Below the pieces are notes generated by a model. The model was given only the letters and a program-made list of their open reading frames with translations. It was not told where the DNA came from and ran no database searches. Positions 17,122-24,490 of a stretch of DNA of 50,793 nucleotides are shown in pieces; the stretch's first letter is position 1, and each line of letters starts with the position of its first letter. Origin of the DNA: Gemmatimonadota bacterium (GTDB taxonomy: Bacteria; Latescibacterota; UBA2968; UBA8231); contig JABHDC010000163.1 in NCBI GenBank assembly GCA_018673255.1, positions 1 through 50,793 of the forward strand, written 5' to 3'. The translations under genes were made by a program, and so were the position numbers.

Positions 17122-19248
17122 TCAGAGCAACCCCCAGCGCTTGCGCAGAATCCATTCCGCACCCAGCAGGATGACGAGGACGATCAGCCACCACAGATCA
17201 GTGACTTCGATACCGACCTGCCGCTTCTCCCGAACCAGCGCAGGTGGGGGAGAGAGTCGGTCCGCGATCTGTCGCCATTGGGCCAGAGGGCGATACTCCC
17301 CGCCACTGGCCTGAGCGACCCGCTTCAGCAGTTCTTCATCGCGGCGCTGGTCGCTCGTCTCGATGCTCTGTTCTACGATGACGAAGCGGCCCCGGTCATC
17401 GCCCAGCACGTTGTCTTTGGCCGTGGCCCGTAGCTGGTAGGAATACTCTCCCGGCGGCAGCCCTTGCCACACCGCAAGGAATCGACCTGTGCCAAGGTGT
17501 TGGACCGAGGGATACTGTGTCTCTCCATTGAGCTGGAAACTCAGACCCGGATCGGTGAAGGGTTGCATCAGCTCGTCGAAGACCTCGATCTGCACCTGAG
17601 CGGGCAACCCGTGTTTGACGACAGCCTGGAGAGGTGTCGAACGCACGCGTTTTGCAGCACCACGCAGGCCCAACCACTGGACCGATTGTTGCCAGAACCG
17701 GCGGATCGTATGGGGACTCTCACCTGCGCCCTGGGCGAGAAGATCCAGTCGCCAGAAACCGGCGCCCACGACACTGATCAGCCGCCCCTGCCCGAGCGAC
17801 TGTGCTGTAGCGACCACCTGTTCTCCTGCCTGCAGGAGAGGCACAGCCCCGCGAGGAATACTGGCAATGGACCCGACTCCGGTCAGCGGCGGAAGACGTG
17901 ACCATTCGCCGCCGCCGGCGCCGGACAAACGAACGGCTGGATGATGTTGCCCCTCTGTCGCGAGCTGCAGTGGTTGAGCGGGCGTCCTCAGCGGCACCCC
18001 AGGCATCAGCAGCGGAAGTAGATCAGATGTGGCCCAGCCACCGGTGCGGGCCGTTCGTTCCCCAGCCACCACCAACAACCCGCCCCCCGATCGCACGAAG
18101 GTGGCCAGACCCTCGACCTGTCGGCGAGTCAGTTGGCCCCGTGCCAGGTCATGTAGTACGAGCACATCCGTAGCTGCCAAATCATCTGGCAGATCATCTG
18201 GCAGCTGGCTCAAATCTGCCTGTGAGATCACGCTGAATCGGCAGACCAGCGAAGAATCCGCCGTCAGGGCACGACGCAGGAAGGAGAGGTCAGCGGATGG
18301 CGAACCGGCGATCACCAGCACCCGTTGTCGGTGAGGGCGCACGAGGGCAAGCAACCGTTCGCTGTTGTTTTCGTGCGTGATTTCACCTGGTTGGGGAGCC
18401 ACTCTTACATGCAATGTCTGCAAACCGGCAGGCAAAGGCGGCAGTTCAACCGTGGTTGGAGTGTATGTACCCGCGCCGGCAGGCACGTACTGAGCAGTGG
18501 CGATCTCCTCATCCTCAACGCTTACCTGAACCGTGAGCGTCTCTCCCCCGTATCCCCATTGCCGAAGGCCAACTGTGAGAGACGAGCCTCGGCCTGCATA
18601 CAGGATCGGCGGCAGGACCACATCGACGATCTGTATATCATCAGGCGGCGTGGATCCGCCAACACCCAGCGTGTGAACAGGGACACCCAGCTTCGCAGCC
18701 CAGGCAACAGGATCCTGACCCAGATTGTGTCGCCCATCGGATAAGACGACAACCGAATGCAGGCGCCCCGCCTCGGCCCCCCACAGCGAAGCCTGCTCAA
18801 GGGCAGACGCCAGGTCGGTGGCGTGACCCGAGGGTGGCTCCAGAGATTGCGTCGCCCACTCGCCTATCCTGGCTGACTCGGAGAAACGTCCCACGATGGT
18901 GTGGCTCAACACCTGATCGAGTCCAGACGCGAGTGTATCAGCCACCACCTGCCATCGCGTCCGCCCTTCCTCTCTCACGGCCATGGACTGGCTGTCGTCG
19001 AGGAGAGTGACGACGGTTGGGTAGCGTGCGTGCTGCTGTATGTAGACGAGGATGGGCTCGATGAGGAGAGCCACGATGAGACTGATCGTGGTCGCACGAA
19101 GAATCTTCAGCGTCAGCAGGCCGGAAGGTGAAATCGCGGGCCGGGTCAGCTGATATGTACGATGTACGAACCAGAGAGCGACGGGCCAGAGCAGTAGCCA
19201 CGACCAGACACCGTGGGAGACGAGACCTGCGCCGGGCGAATCGATCAA
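17122..19248 (-). CDS. VWA-domain / glutamine-amidotransferase-like membrane protein
   Basis: A 708-residue inner-membrane protein. Two N-terminal helices (about 12-32 and 48-70) precede a von Willebrand A domain with the metal-site motif DDSQS at 84-88. Ig-like domains follow (about 200-300), then a region resembling the class-I glutamine-amidotransferase-like domain common in these proteins (VLVLHDLARG, VRSGGGLLVVAGE). A last helix lies near 683-700, before a basic tail. Similar proteins occur with BatA-like and MoxR genes and are thought to act in envelope or complex assembly; no such partners are here. It is the last gene of the run starting with the MoaD-MoaE fusion, overlapping tsaD by 4 nt. 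Confidence 0.85.
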   Translation of the reverse strand: MIDSPGAGLVSHGVWSWLLLWPVALWFVHRTYQLTRPAISPSGLLTLKILRATTISLIVALLIEPILVYIQQHARYPTVVTLLDDSQSMAVREEGRTRWQVVADTLASGLDQVLSHTIVGRFSESARIGEWATQSLEPPSGHATDLASALEQASLWGAEAGRLHSVVVLSDGRHNLGQDPVAWAAKLGVPVHTLGVGGSTPPDDIQIVDVVLPPILYAGRGSSLTVGLRQWGYGGETLTVQVSVEDEEIATAQYVPAGAGTYTPTTVELPPLPAGLQTLHVRVAPQPGEITHENNSERLLALVRPHRQRVLVIAGSPSADLSFLRRALTADSSLVCRFSVISQADLSQLPDDLPDDLAATDVLVLHDLARGQLTRRQVEGLATFVRSGGGLLVVAGERTARTGGWATSDLLPLLMPGVPLRTPAQPLQLATEGQHHPAVRLSGAGGGEWSRLPPLTGVGSIASIPRGAVPLLQAGEQVVATAQSLGQGRLISVVGAGFWRLDLLAQGAGESPHTIRRFWQQSVQWLGLRGAAKRVRSTPLQAVVKHGLPAQVQIEVFDELMQPFTDPGLSFQLNGETQYPSVQHLGTGRFLAVWQGLPPGEYSYQLRATAKDNVLGDDRGRFVIVEQSIETSDQRRDEELLKRVAQASGGEYRPLAQWRQIADRLSPPPALVREKRQVGIEVTDLWWLIVLVILLGAEWILRKRWGLL

Positions 19249-20288
19249 GAGGAGGACAACAGCCCGGGGAGAGGCAAACGTGGATGAGCATCCAAGTCGT
19301 AACTTCCCGTCTCGCCTTGAGCAAAGCGATAGGCACCGACGGCAGCGATCATTGCCGCATTGTCAGTACACAGAGAGACCTCGGGAACGACGAGTCGCGA
19401 GCCACCCGACGCCAGTGCGGCCGACAGTTGCTCTCGCAACGGGCGGTTGGCGGCGACACCCCCGACCAGTGCGGCCGCTTCGACACCGCAGGACCTGACG
19501 GCAGCAACGGTTCGGCTCACGAGAACATCGACGACAGCCTGCTGAAAACTGGCAGCCAGATCGGACCGTGCATCATCGATTGCCTGCTGCCCGCCGGTCC
19601 GGCGCAGATTCGTCACTTGAGTAAGAACGGAAGTCTTCAGACCGGAGAAGCTGAAATCAAGGGTATCACGATCCGAGAGAGCGCGCGGAAAGCGGAATGC
19701 CGTCGGATCACCCTCAACGGCGGCTTCCGAGACGGCTCGTCCCCCCATCACGAATTGGCCCGGTGGCATCAGCCCGAGGAGTTTGGCCACTTTGTCGAAG
19801 GCTTCACCCGCCGCATCATCCAGTGTTGCACCGAGAAGCTCGTATCGCCCCAATTCGTGCACGTGAATCAGTTCGGTGTGGCCGCCCGAAACCAGCAAGG
19901 CCACGAATGGTGGCTGTAGATCTGAGTTGATGAGAGCCGAGAACAGATGCCCTTCCAGGTGATGGATACCCAGTAGAGGACGTGCGCAGCCGAAGGCCAG
20001 CCCCTTTGCCGCATTCACACCAACCAGTAGTGATCCGATCAGACCCGGTCCGCAAGTTACAGCCAGTGCAGAGAGATCCTGGAGTCGGACACCCGCCTCG
20101 TTCAGTGCAGCTTCGACGACGGGGAGGATGGAACGGGTGTGTGCGCGCGAGGCGAGTTCGGGCACCACACCGCCGTACTGGCTGTGCTCCATCTGGGACA
20201 GAACAATGCTGGCAGAGACCTCACGCTCACTGAGGGCAATGGCGGCGGCCGTCTCGTCGCATGAGGACTCGATCCCAAGAACCAACAC
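19245..20288 (-). CDS. tsaD: tRNA N6-adenosine threonylcarbamoyltransferase TsaD
   Basis: A 347-residue ASKHA-fold enzyme that transfers threonylcarbamoyl to A37 of tRNAs reading ANN codons, with TsaB and TsaE as partners (not in the window). Visible motifs are LGIESSCDETAAAI, ASRAHTRSI, TCGPGLIGSLLVG, the metal-binding HHLEGH, VSGGHTELI and VGGVAANRPLREQL. Family members begin two or three residues before LGIE, so GTG at 20288, 4 nt after the ybbR stop, is preferred. A GTG at 20315 would add nine residues and overlap ybbR. Confidence 0.95.
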   Translation of the reverse strand: MLVLGIESSCDETAAAIALSEREVSASIVLSQMEHSQYGGVVPELASRAHTRSILPVVEAALNEAGVRLQDLSALAVTCGPGLIGSLLVGVNAAKGLAFGCARPLLGIHHLEGHLFSALINSDLQPPFVALLVSGGHTELIHVHELGRYELLGATLDDAAGEAFDKVAKLLGLMPPGQFVMGGRAVSEAAVEGDPTAFRFPRALSDRDTLDFSFSGLKTSVLTQVTNLRRTGGQQAIDDARSDLAASFQQAVVDVLVSRTVAAVRSCGVEAAALVGGVAANRPLREQLSAALASGGSRLVVPEVSLCTDNAAMIAAVGAYRFAQGETGSYDLDAHPRLPLPGLLSSS

Positions 20289-20292
20289 AGTA

Positions 20293-21222
20293 TCAGCGCT
20301 CGACGATATCGACACGAGCCGGCGTGATCTCTAGCAGCTCGTAGAGGCGCCCCTGCGGACTTAGGACCAGCTGTGCGGCTGCTCCACCGGACTCGGCGGC
20401 CTCAGCGTGCACATAGAGGCCCAGATCGGTCTCTGGGTCGAGGGAACCGATCAGATCGGCTCCACCTCGCACCTTGACCGTGACCCGCGAGGGTGTCGCG
20501 ACCGCGTTGTGACGCCCCTGTACCCGAACTGGAACACCAGCAATCTCGTATTCAGCCAGTTCCTGGACGTCTGCCACCAGAATCGTAGTCGTGCGACTGA
20601 GGCGTAACAGGGTTGTGGCAGGCATTTGCAGTTGCACGTCCGTCTTCAGCGGGGCGGACAGACCAGACATGGCGAACGTGTCAGTTCGAACGAATTCCAC
20701 CGCATTGACCAACGCACGGGGGCCGGAGATCGTGACAGAATCCGGCTTCAGTTGCAGTGGCCCCACGATCGTGAAGGAATCAGCAGCTTTGAGATTGGCC
20801 GCTGACTGTAGCGGTACACGCCGTGTCTGATATGTGTCCAGGGCGAACGTGAGTTCCCGCGGATCGAGGACAGCCTCGACGGTCAGGGCCAGTTCAGAAT
20901 GGTCTTCAACGTGGGCGGGAAGCGGTCGCAGCGTCACGCTGCCGGAGGCACCGATACCGGGTTGAAGGTGCAGAAGCAGATCCGATGGATTCAGGCGGAG
21001 CAGGTCCTTGCCATGTCCAAAGATGGCGACCCGGGCTCGAGCGGGGATCTCGGAAGCGACGACGAGAGCCGGTTCGCCCGCCGTGGCAGGATCATCTACC
21101 AGAAGCCGAATGTCAACTTCGCGGCGGTAGCTGTGCTCGGTCACTGCATGGAGCCACAGCCCGGAGGCCAGGAGGAGGGCGCCGAGCTTCACGCCCCAGT
21201 CGCCTGTCAGCCATTGTCTCAT
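20293..21222 (-). CDS. YbbR-like domain protein
   Basis: A 309-residue protein with one N-terminal membrane anchor (about 10-28, GVKLGALLLASGLWLHAV). Several YbbR-type beta domains face outward; the repeating pattern KPDSVTISGPRALVNAVEFVRT is diagnostic. In Firmicutes the YbbR protein CdaR regulates the diadenylate cyclase CdaA. No cyclase lies nearby here, so a regulatory role is open. It sits between a zinc-ribbon gene (35 nt upstream) and tsaD. Confidence 0.85.
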   Translation of the reverse strand: MRQWLTGDWGVKLGALLLASGLWLHAVTEHSYRREVDIRLLVDDPATAGEPALVVASEIPARARVAIFGHGKDLLRLNPSDLLLHLQPGIGASGSVTLRPLPAHVEDHSELALTVEAVLDPRELTFALDTYQTRRVPLQSAANLKAADSFTIVGPLQLKPDSVTISGPRALVNAVEFVRTDTFAMSGLSAPLKTDVQLQMPATTLLRLSRTTTILVADVQELAEYEIAGVPVRVQGRHNAVATPSRVTVKVRGGADLIGSLDPETDLGLYVHAEAAESGGAAAQLVLSPQGRLYELLEITPARVDIVER

Positions 21223-21257
21223 GTCGGCAAATTCATGCTATGCACACGGTGATCCAT

Positions 21258-21449
21258 CTACTTGTATGATTCACGCAGCTCTTTGCCGACACTGAGCTCG
21301 CCGTTATCAATCCGGAGATTGAAACCACAGTCGGGGTTCGTGCAGACCCATGCCTTGTAGTGGATCGAGGCACCATCACGGCCATAGTCGGAGAGCGGAA
21401 CAAGGAGTCCCTGTTGACACTTCTGACACGCTGGAAATTGCTGTTCCAT
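21258..21449 (-). CDS. Small zinc-ribbon protein, 63 residues
   Basis: A short soluble protein with CQKC near the N-terminus and CTNPDCGFNLRI in the middle, giving a two-knuckle zinc ribbon. The tail is SVGKELRESYK. Start confidence is good: the Shine-Dalgarno GGGAGG lies about 9 nt before the ATG. It resembles topoisomerase-type zinc fingers, but nothing more specific can be said. It lies in the MoaX-phosphatase-YbbR-TsaD run after a hairpin. Confidence 0.8.
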   Translation of the reverse strand: MEQQFPACQKCQQGLLVPLSDYGRDGASIHYKAWVCTNPDCGFNLRIDNGELSVGKELRESYK

Positions 21450-21482
21450 CCTGACATCCCCTCCCAGTAGGTGGTCACTGCC

Positions 21483-21505
21483 ACGCCGGTTGTCTCAACC
21501 GGCGT
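21483..21505 (-). terminator. Hairpin immediately after the phosphatase stop codon
   Basis: ACGCCGGTT (21483-21491) and AACCGGCGT (21497-21505) form a perfect 9-bp stem with a 5-nt loop, beginning at the base after the phosphatase TGA on the minus strand. No T run follows, so it may be an attenuator or 3'-end protector that tunes expression of the downstream genes. Confidence 0.45.
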
Positions 21506-21991
21506 TCAGGCTTGCTGCTGGCGCGCCCGGCAACGGGCAACATACACGCGCACCGCCATTTCCTGCTCAGTAGTTTCAATCGATCCAGGGCGCATCTGGC
21601 GCACGCTGGAGATTGCCTCGTCTGCCGTCAACCTGCCACGTGCCAGATAGCAGGCGACGAGCGTTCCCGTACGGCCAAGCCCTGCCCGACAGTGCACAAG
21701 CGTCGCCAGTCCCTGTGACTCAGCCTCGTCGGCAAGCTCAAGGAACTGGTCTATGGTCTCCTGGGCCGGAGGCGTCATGTCTGCGACCGGCAGATGGACC
21801 GCCGTCAGATTCGACAGACCCAATGCGTCACGATCCAGGGGTTGCTCCGTCAACGTAACTATCAGGCCAATGCCGAGGTCTCCGAAAATCTTCAGGTCCT
21901 GGACCAGCGAGCCTTCAAAGTAGGATCCAACTCCAGGTTGGCCCGATGCGGCCAGGCGCCCTTCGACTACCCAGCTGAAGTTGAGTGGCAC
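21506..21991 (-). CDS. Dual-specificity/tyrosine phosphatase-like protein
   Basis: A 161-residue cysteine-phosphatase fold. The P-loop HCRAGLGRTGT places the nucleophile Cys101 and the phosphate-binding Arg107 (CX5R). An upstream loop, VADMTPP, supplies the probable general acid Asp71. The N-terminal WVVEGRLAASGQP is typical of the PTPMT1/KAP-like group found in bacteria. There is no signal peptide, so it is cytoplasmic. Its substrate (protein tyrosine, phosphoinositide or other phosphoester) cannot be told. The ATG lies 2 nt after the stop of the MoaD-MoaE fusion, so it belongs to the same transcript. Confidence 0.88.
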   Translation of the reverse strand: MPLNFSWVVEGRLAASGQPGVGSYFEGSLVQDLKIFGDLGIGLIVTLTEQPLDRDALGLSNLTAVHLPVADMTPPAQETIDQFLELADEAESQGLATLVHCRAGLGRTGTLVACYLARGRLTADEAISSVRQMRPGSIETTEQEMAVRVYVARCRARQQQA

Positions 21992-21993
21992 CT

Positions 21994-22677
21994 TCAGGCC
22001 TGCCGATCACTCGGCGGCTCGTGCGGGCCCTCAACCCAGAAAGACCCATCGGGGCCGACTTCCTTCTTCCAGATCGGTACGACTTCCTTTATGCGATCAA
22101 TCACAAAGCGGCACGCAGAGAAGGCCTCGTCGCGGTGAGGGCTGCCAACGGTGATCAGGACAGAAATCTCACCGATCTCCAGGCGGCCCACGCGATGAGA
22201 GATGGCGATCTGCCCAACAGGCCAGTGCTGCCTGGCCTCCTCACAGATTGTACCCAGAACCTTCTGCGCCATAGGGACGTAGGCTTCGTACTCAAGGTGG
22301 TTGGTGGGGCGTTCCCTGGCGTTGTCTCGCACGATCCCCTCAAAGCGGACGACTGCCCCATCCGTCGTTTGTGCGACCCATGCGTGAGAATCTGAGGCAA
22401 TGGTCTCTTCGCTGACCACTATCGGGGCCTGACTCCCCCCGCTGACGGGGGGGATCAAGGCGACCTCGTCACCATCATGCAGACGGACGTCTTCTTTCGC
22501 GTACTCCTCGTTGACAGCGATTGAAATGGAGGGTGCGATCCCTGCAAGCGAGGGCAACTCGCCCGGCAGCTGGCGTCGTAGATCCCCTACACAGGAGCCG
22601 GGAGCCATCTCGAGTGTCACCGTACGGCGGCCGACCGATTCTCGGCAAGAAGCGAATAGAAGGAGTGTGATTGTCAT
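21994..22677 (-). CDS. MoaD-MoaE fusion: molybdopterin synthase, both subunits (MoaX-like)
   Basis: A 227-residue protein. Residues 1-81 are a MoaD ubiquitin-like domain ending IPPVSGG (Gly80-Gly81). Residues about 85-220 are MoaE with HRVGRLEIGE, GSPHRDEAFSACRFVIDRIK and the catalytic Lys pair in PIWKKE. Molybdopterin synthase adds two sulfurs to cyclic pyranopterin monophosphate. The sulfur is carried as a thiocarboxylate on the C-terminal Gly of MoaD, which is internal here. Mycobacterial MoaX has the same layout and is cleaved after the Gly pair, so processing is likely (inference). It is the first gene of its transcript. Confidence 0.93.
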   Translation of the reverse strand: MTITLLLFASCRESVGRRTVTLEMAPGSCVGDLRRQLPGELPSLAGIAPSISIAVNEEYAKEDVRLHDGDEVALIPPVSGGSQAPIVVSEETIASDSHAWVAQTTDGAVVRFEGIVRDNARERPTNHLEYEAYVPMAQKVLGTICEEARQHWPVGQIAISHRVGRLEIGEISVLITVGSPHRDEAFSACRFVIDRIKEVVPIWKKEVGPDGSFWVEGPHEPPSDRQA

Positions 22678-22705
22678 ATCTCTTCAAGGATGTCCAGATT
22701 TTGCG

Positions 22706-22734
22706 AATATAGCAGGCCCAGTTGACAGTCGCAA
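22706..22734 (-). promoter_or_regulatory. Sigma-70-type promoter for the MoaD-MoaE fusion operon
   Basis: On the minus strand TTGCGA (22734-22729) and TATATT (22711-22706) are separated by 17 nt. The -10 matches 5 of 6 and the -35 matches 4 of 6. Transcription would start near 22699, about 20 nt before the ATG at 22677. Confidence 0.6.
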
Positions 22735-22779
22735 TCGACCGTCCTTCGCGGTTCGCCATTGCGGGGCATTAGAACGGAG

Positions 22780-22811
22780 AAAGGGCCATCAGCTTTCACT
22801 GATGACCCTTT
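22780..22811 (-). terminator. Terminator of the 506-residue secreted protein gene
   Basis: A 13-bp stem with one mismatch (22780-22792 with 22799-22811, loop 6 nt), about 50 nt past the stop codon. On the minus strand it is followed by CTCCGTTCT. It separates this gene from the MoaD-MoaE transcript. Confidence 0.6.
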
Positions 22812-22859
22812 CAACATCCGACCATGACCGAGGCACTGCCTCAGGCATAGGAAGAGTCT

Positions 22860-24380
22860 TTACTGGACGAGAGTCATCTTCTTCAGGGAATTGAAAGCAC
22901 CAGCCTTCAACTCGTAGAAGTAAACGCCGCTACCGACACGAATGCCGGAATCACTGCGGCCATCCCAGAGCTCCGTGTAGGAGCCAGCTGACAAGGTTCC
23001 AGCGACCAGTGTGCGAACCACCTGACCCGTGATGTCAAAGATTCTCACCGTTACGTTCGCCTCTGTGGCGATGTCGAAGCGGATCGAGGTCTCAGGGTTG
23101 AAGGGGTTCGGGTAGTTCTGAGCCAATGCAGTGGCGTTCGGCAGAGCCTGAATCGGGCTCAGTGCCACCTCGATGGTCTGAGACCGATGGCTGCTGCCAT
23201 CGAAATCCACCTGGCGCAGATAGTAATATGCGAATTCCGCCGCTGGGACTGCCACGTCAGTGAATTCGTAGGTACGGAATTCGTTGACGGTGCCTTCGCC
23301 TGCGACCAGGTCGCCAACGCGCTCGAAAGCATCGTTGTCAACACTGCGGAAGACTTCCCAACCCAGGTTATTACTCTGCGAGGGAACTGCCCACGCGAGA
23401 ATGACCTGGCTCTGCGGCGTCATGGAGCCACCGAAGTCAGCCAATTCGGCTGGCACCGGAACATCCCATGTCACAGAGAAGTCAGCCGACAGATCCAAGG
23501 TCGTGCCTTCGGAGTTGTCAGCCGAGGTGGTTGCGGTTACGCTGGCGCTGGTGCTGCCTGCGAAATGGTCGCCTTCGGAATCGAGCGTGATGCTTGCATC
23601 ACCCGAGGCATCGGTGCTGACATTGACTGTCGTATTCGCACCAGCAGCCAAGGCCGAACCATCAACGGTGATGCTCTCAGCACCATTGTTGGTGACGGCA
23701 AAGGCGATGCTCTGGCCCGCGGCAGCGGCGCCGGTAGCATCGGAGAAGTTGACGCCGATCTCGACCTCGCCATCTGATCCTGCGCCACTACCTACGGCGG
23801 AGAAGTCAGCACTGATATCGGTGGCCGAGCTGGCCGACAACACCGGGTCAGAAACAGGCGGGTTCAGCGTGACAGACAATCCGAGATCAGTGAAGACGTC
23901 AGACTCGCCTTCGCTTGCCTTGGGACCCACTTCGATCTGTGTGATCGTGAGGGTTGCTTCAGTCTCCGCGGAGAAAGCGGCGGAGGTGGTCAGATTGACC
24001 GAAAATGTCAGGTCACCATTGGTTCCCGGGCTGGTGCCCAGGATATCCAACTCGGCCGCGCCGAGTGTGACGACATTGGGATTGTCGGCGTCAACGAGTC
24101 CGGGCAGGGCCGTAAGGGCACCCGTTCCGCTCATCGAGGTAGTGTTGAGTGTGAAGTCATCGGCGTTGCTGGCCGACACGATCACACGCAGCACTTTGAC
24201 TCCGACGAGACCGCTTGCGGCGATCTCGATGTTGATGGTCTCTCCCGCGCCGACGCCAGCGCTCTTGCTGACATCGCCAATCGAGAACGTGGCACCGGCG
24301 TTATCGCCAGCGAAAGCTCCGCTGATCAGTGCGAGGGAGAGGGCCAGGGCGAGCAGTGCTGCCCTGCGCAATCTCTGCAT
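22860..24380 (-). CDS. Secreted protein with cohesin-like domain and C-terminal sorting-like domain
   Basis: A 506-residue exported protein. The signal peptide is cleaved near AFA at 24. A first domain (about 25-175) resembles cohesin or related beta-sandwiches (GAGETINIEIAASGLVGVKV). It is followed by a Ser/Thr/Ala/Gly-rich invasin-like beta domain (about 180-310) and a domain LAWAVPSQSNNLGWEVFRSV typical of proteins with this tail. A FlgD-Ig/type-A sorting-like end covers about 415-506 (LAQNYPNPFNPETSI, then GVYFYELKA, then KKMTLVQ). Shine-Dalgarno AGGAG lies 9 nt before the ATG. It is probably surface-exposed or part of an extracellular matrix. Its partners are not known. Confidence 0.85.
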   Translation of the reverse strand: MQRLRRAALLALALSLALISGAFAGDNAGATFSIGDVSKSAGVGAGETINIEIAASGLVGVKVLRVIVSASNADDFTLNTTSMSGTGALTALPGLVDADNPNVVTLGAAELDILGTSPGTNGDLTFSVNLTTSAAFSAETEATLTITQIEVGPKASEGESDVFTDLGLSVTLNPPVSDPVLSASSATDISADFSAVGSGAGSDGEVEIGVNFSDATGAAAAGQSIAFAVTNNGAESITVDGSALAAGANTTVNVSTDASGDASITLDSEGDHFAGSTSASVTATTSADNSEGTTLDLSADFSVTWDVPVPAELADFGGSMTPQSQVILAWAVPSQSNNLGWEVFRSVDNDAFERVGDLVAGEGTVNEFRTYEFTDVAVPAAEFAYYYLRQVDFDGSSHRSQTIEVALSPIQALPNATALAQNYPNPFNPETSIRFDIATEANVTVRIFDITGQVVRTLVAGTLSAGSYTELWDGRSDSGIRVGSGVYFYELKAGAFNSLKKMTLVQ

Positions 24381-24431
24381 TCTTTGAATCTCCTGTGATC
24401 TACAATCTTCTCGGCACTTCGCGCCAATAGT

Positions 24432-24466
24432 GAGAAGGGACCCCGCCGAAGCGGGGTCCCGTTCTC
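24432..24466 (-). terminator. Strong terminator after the 1457-residue protein gene (UUCG tetraloop)
   Basis: GGGACCCCGC (24437-24446) and GCGGGGTCCC (24451-24460) form a perfect 10-bp stem. On the minus strand the loop is TTCG closed by a C-G pair, the very stable UUCG tetraloop. The stem extends outward through GAGAA/TTCTC with one bulge, and no long T run follows. It lies 25 nt after the stop. Confidence 0.7.
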
Positions 24467-24490
24467 ATCTAGGCGCTGCGAAGCGAGCGC

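Noticed and set aside
16932..17162. A 76-codon minus-strand frame after the VWA gene
   Set aside because: It starts inside the VWA coding sequence in another frame, has no ribosome site and no recognisable features.
23284..24387. A 367-codon plus-strand frame opposite the 506-residue secreted protein gene
   Set aside because: Antisense to a repetitive Ala/Ser/Thr/Gly-coding stretch, which produces open complementary frames; no start signal or domain.
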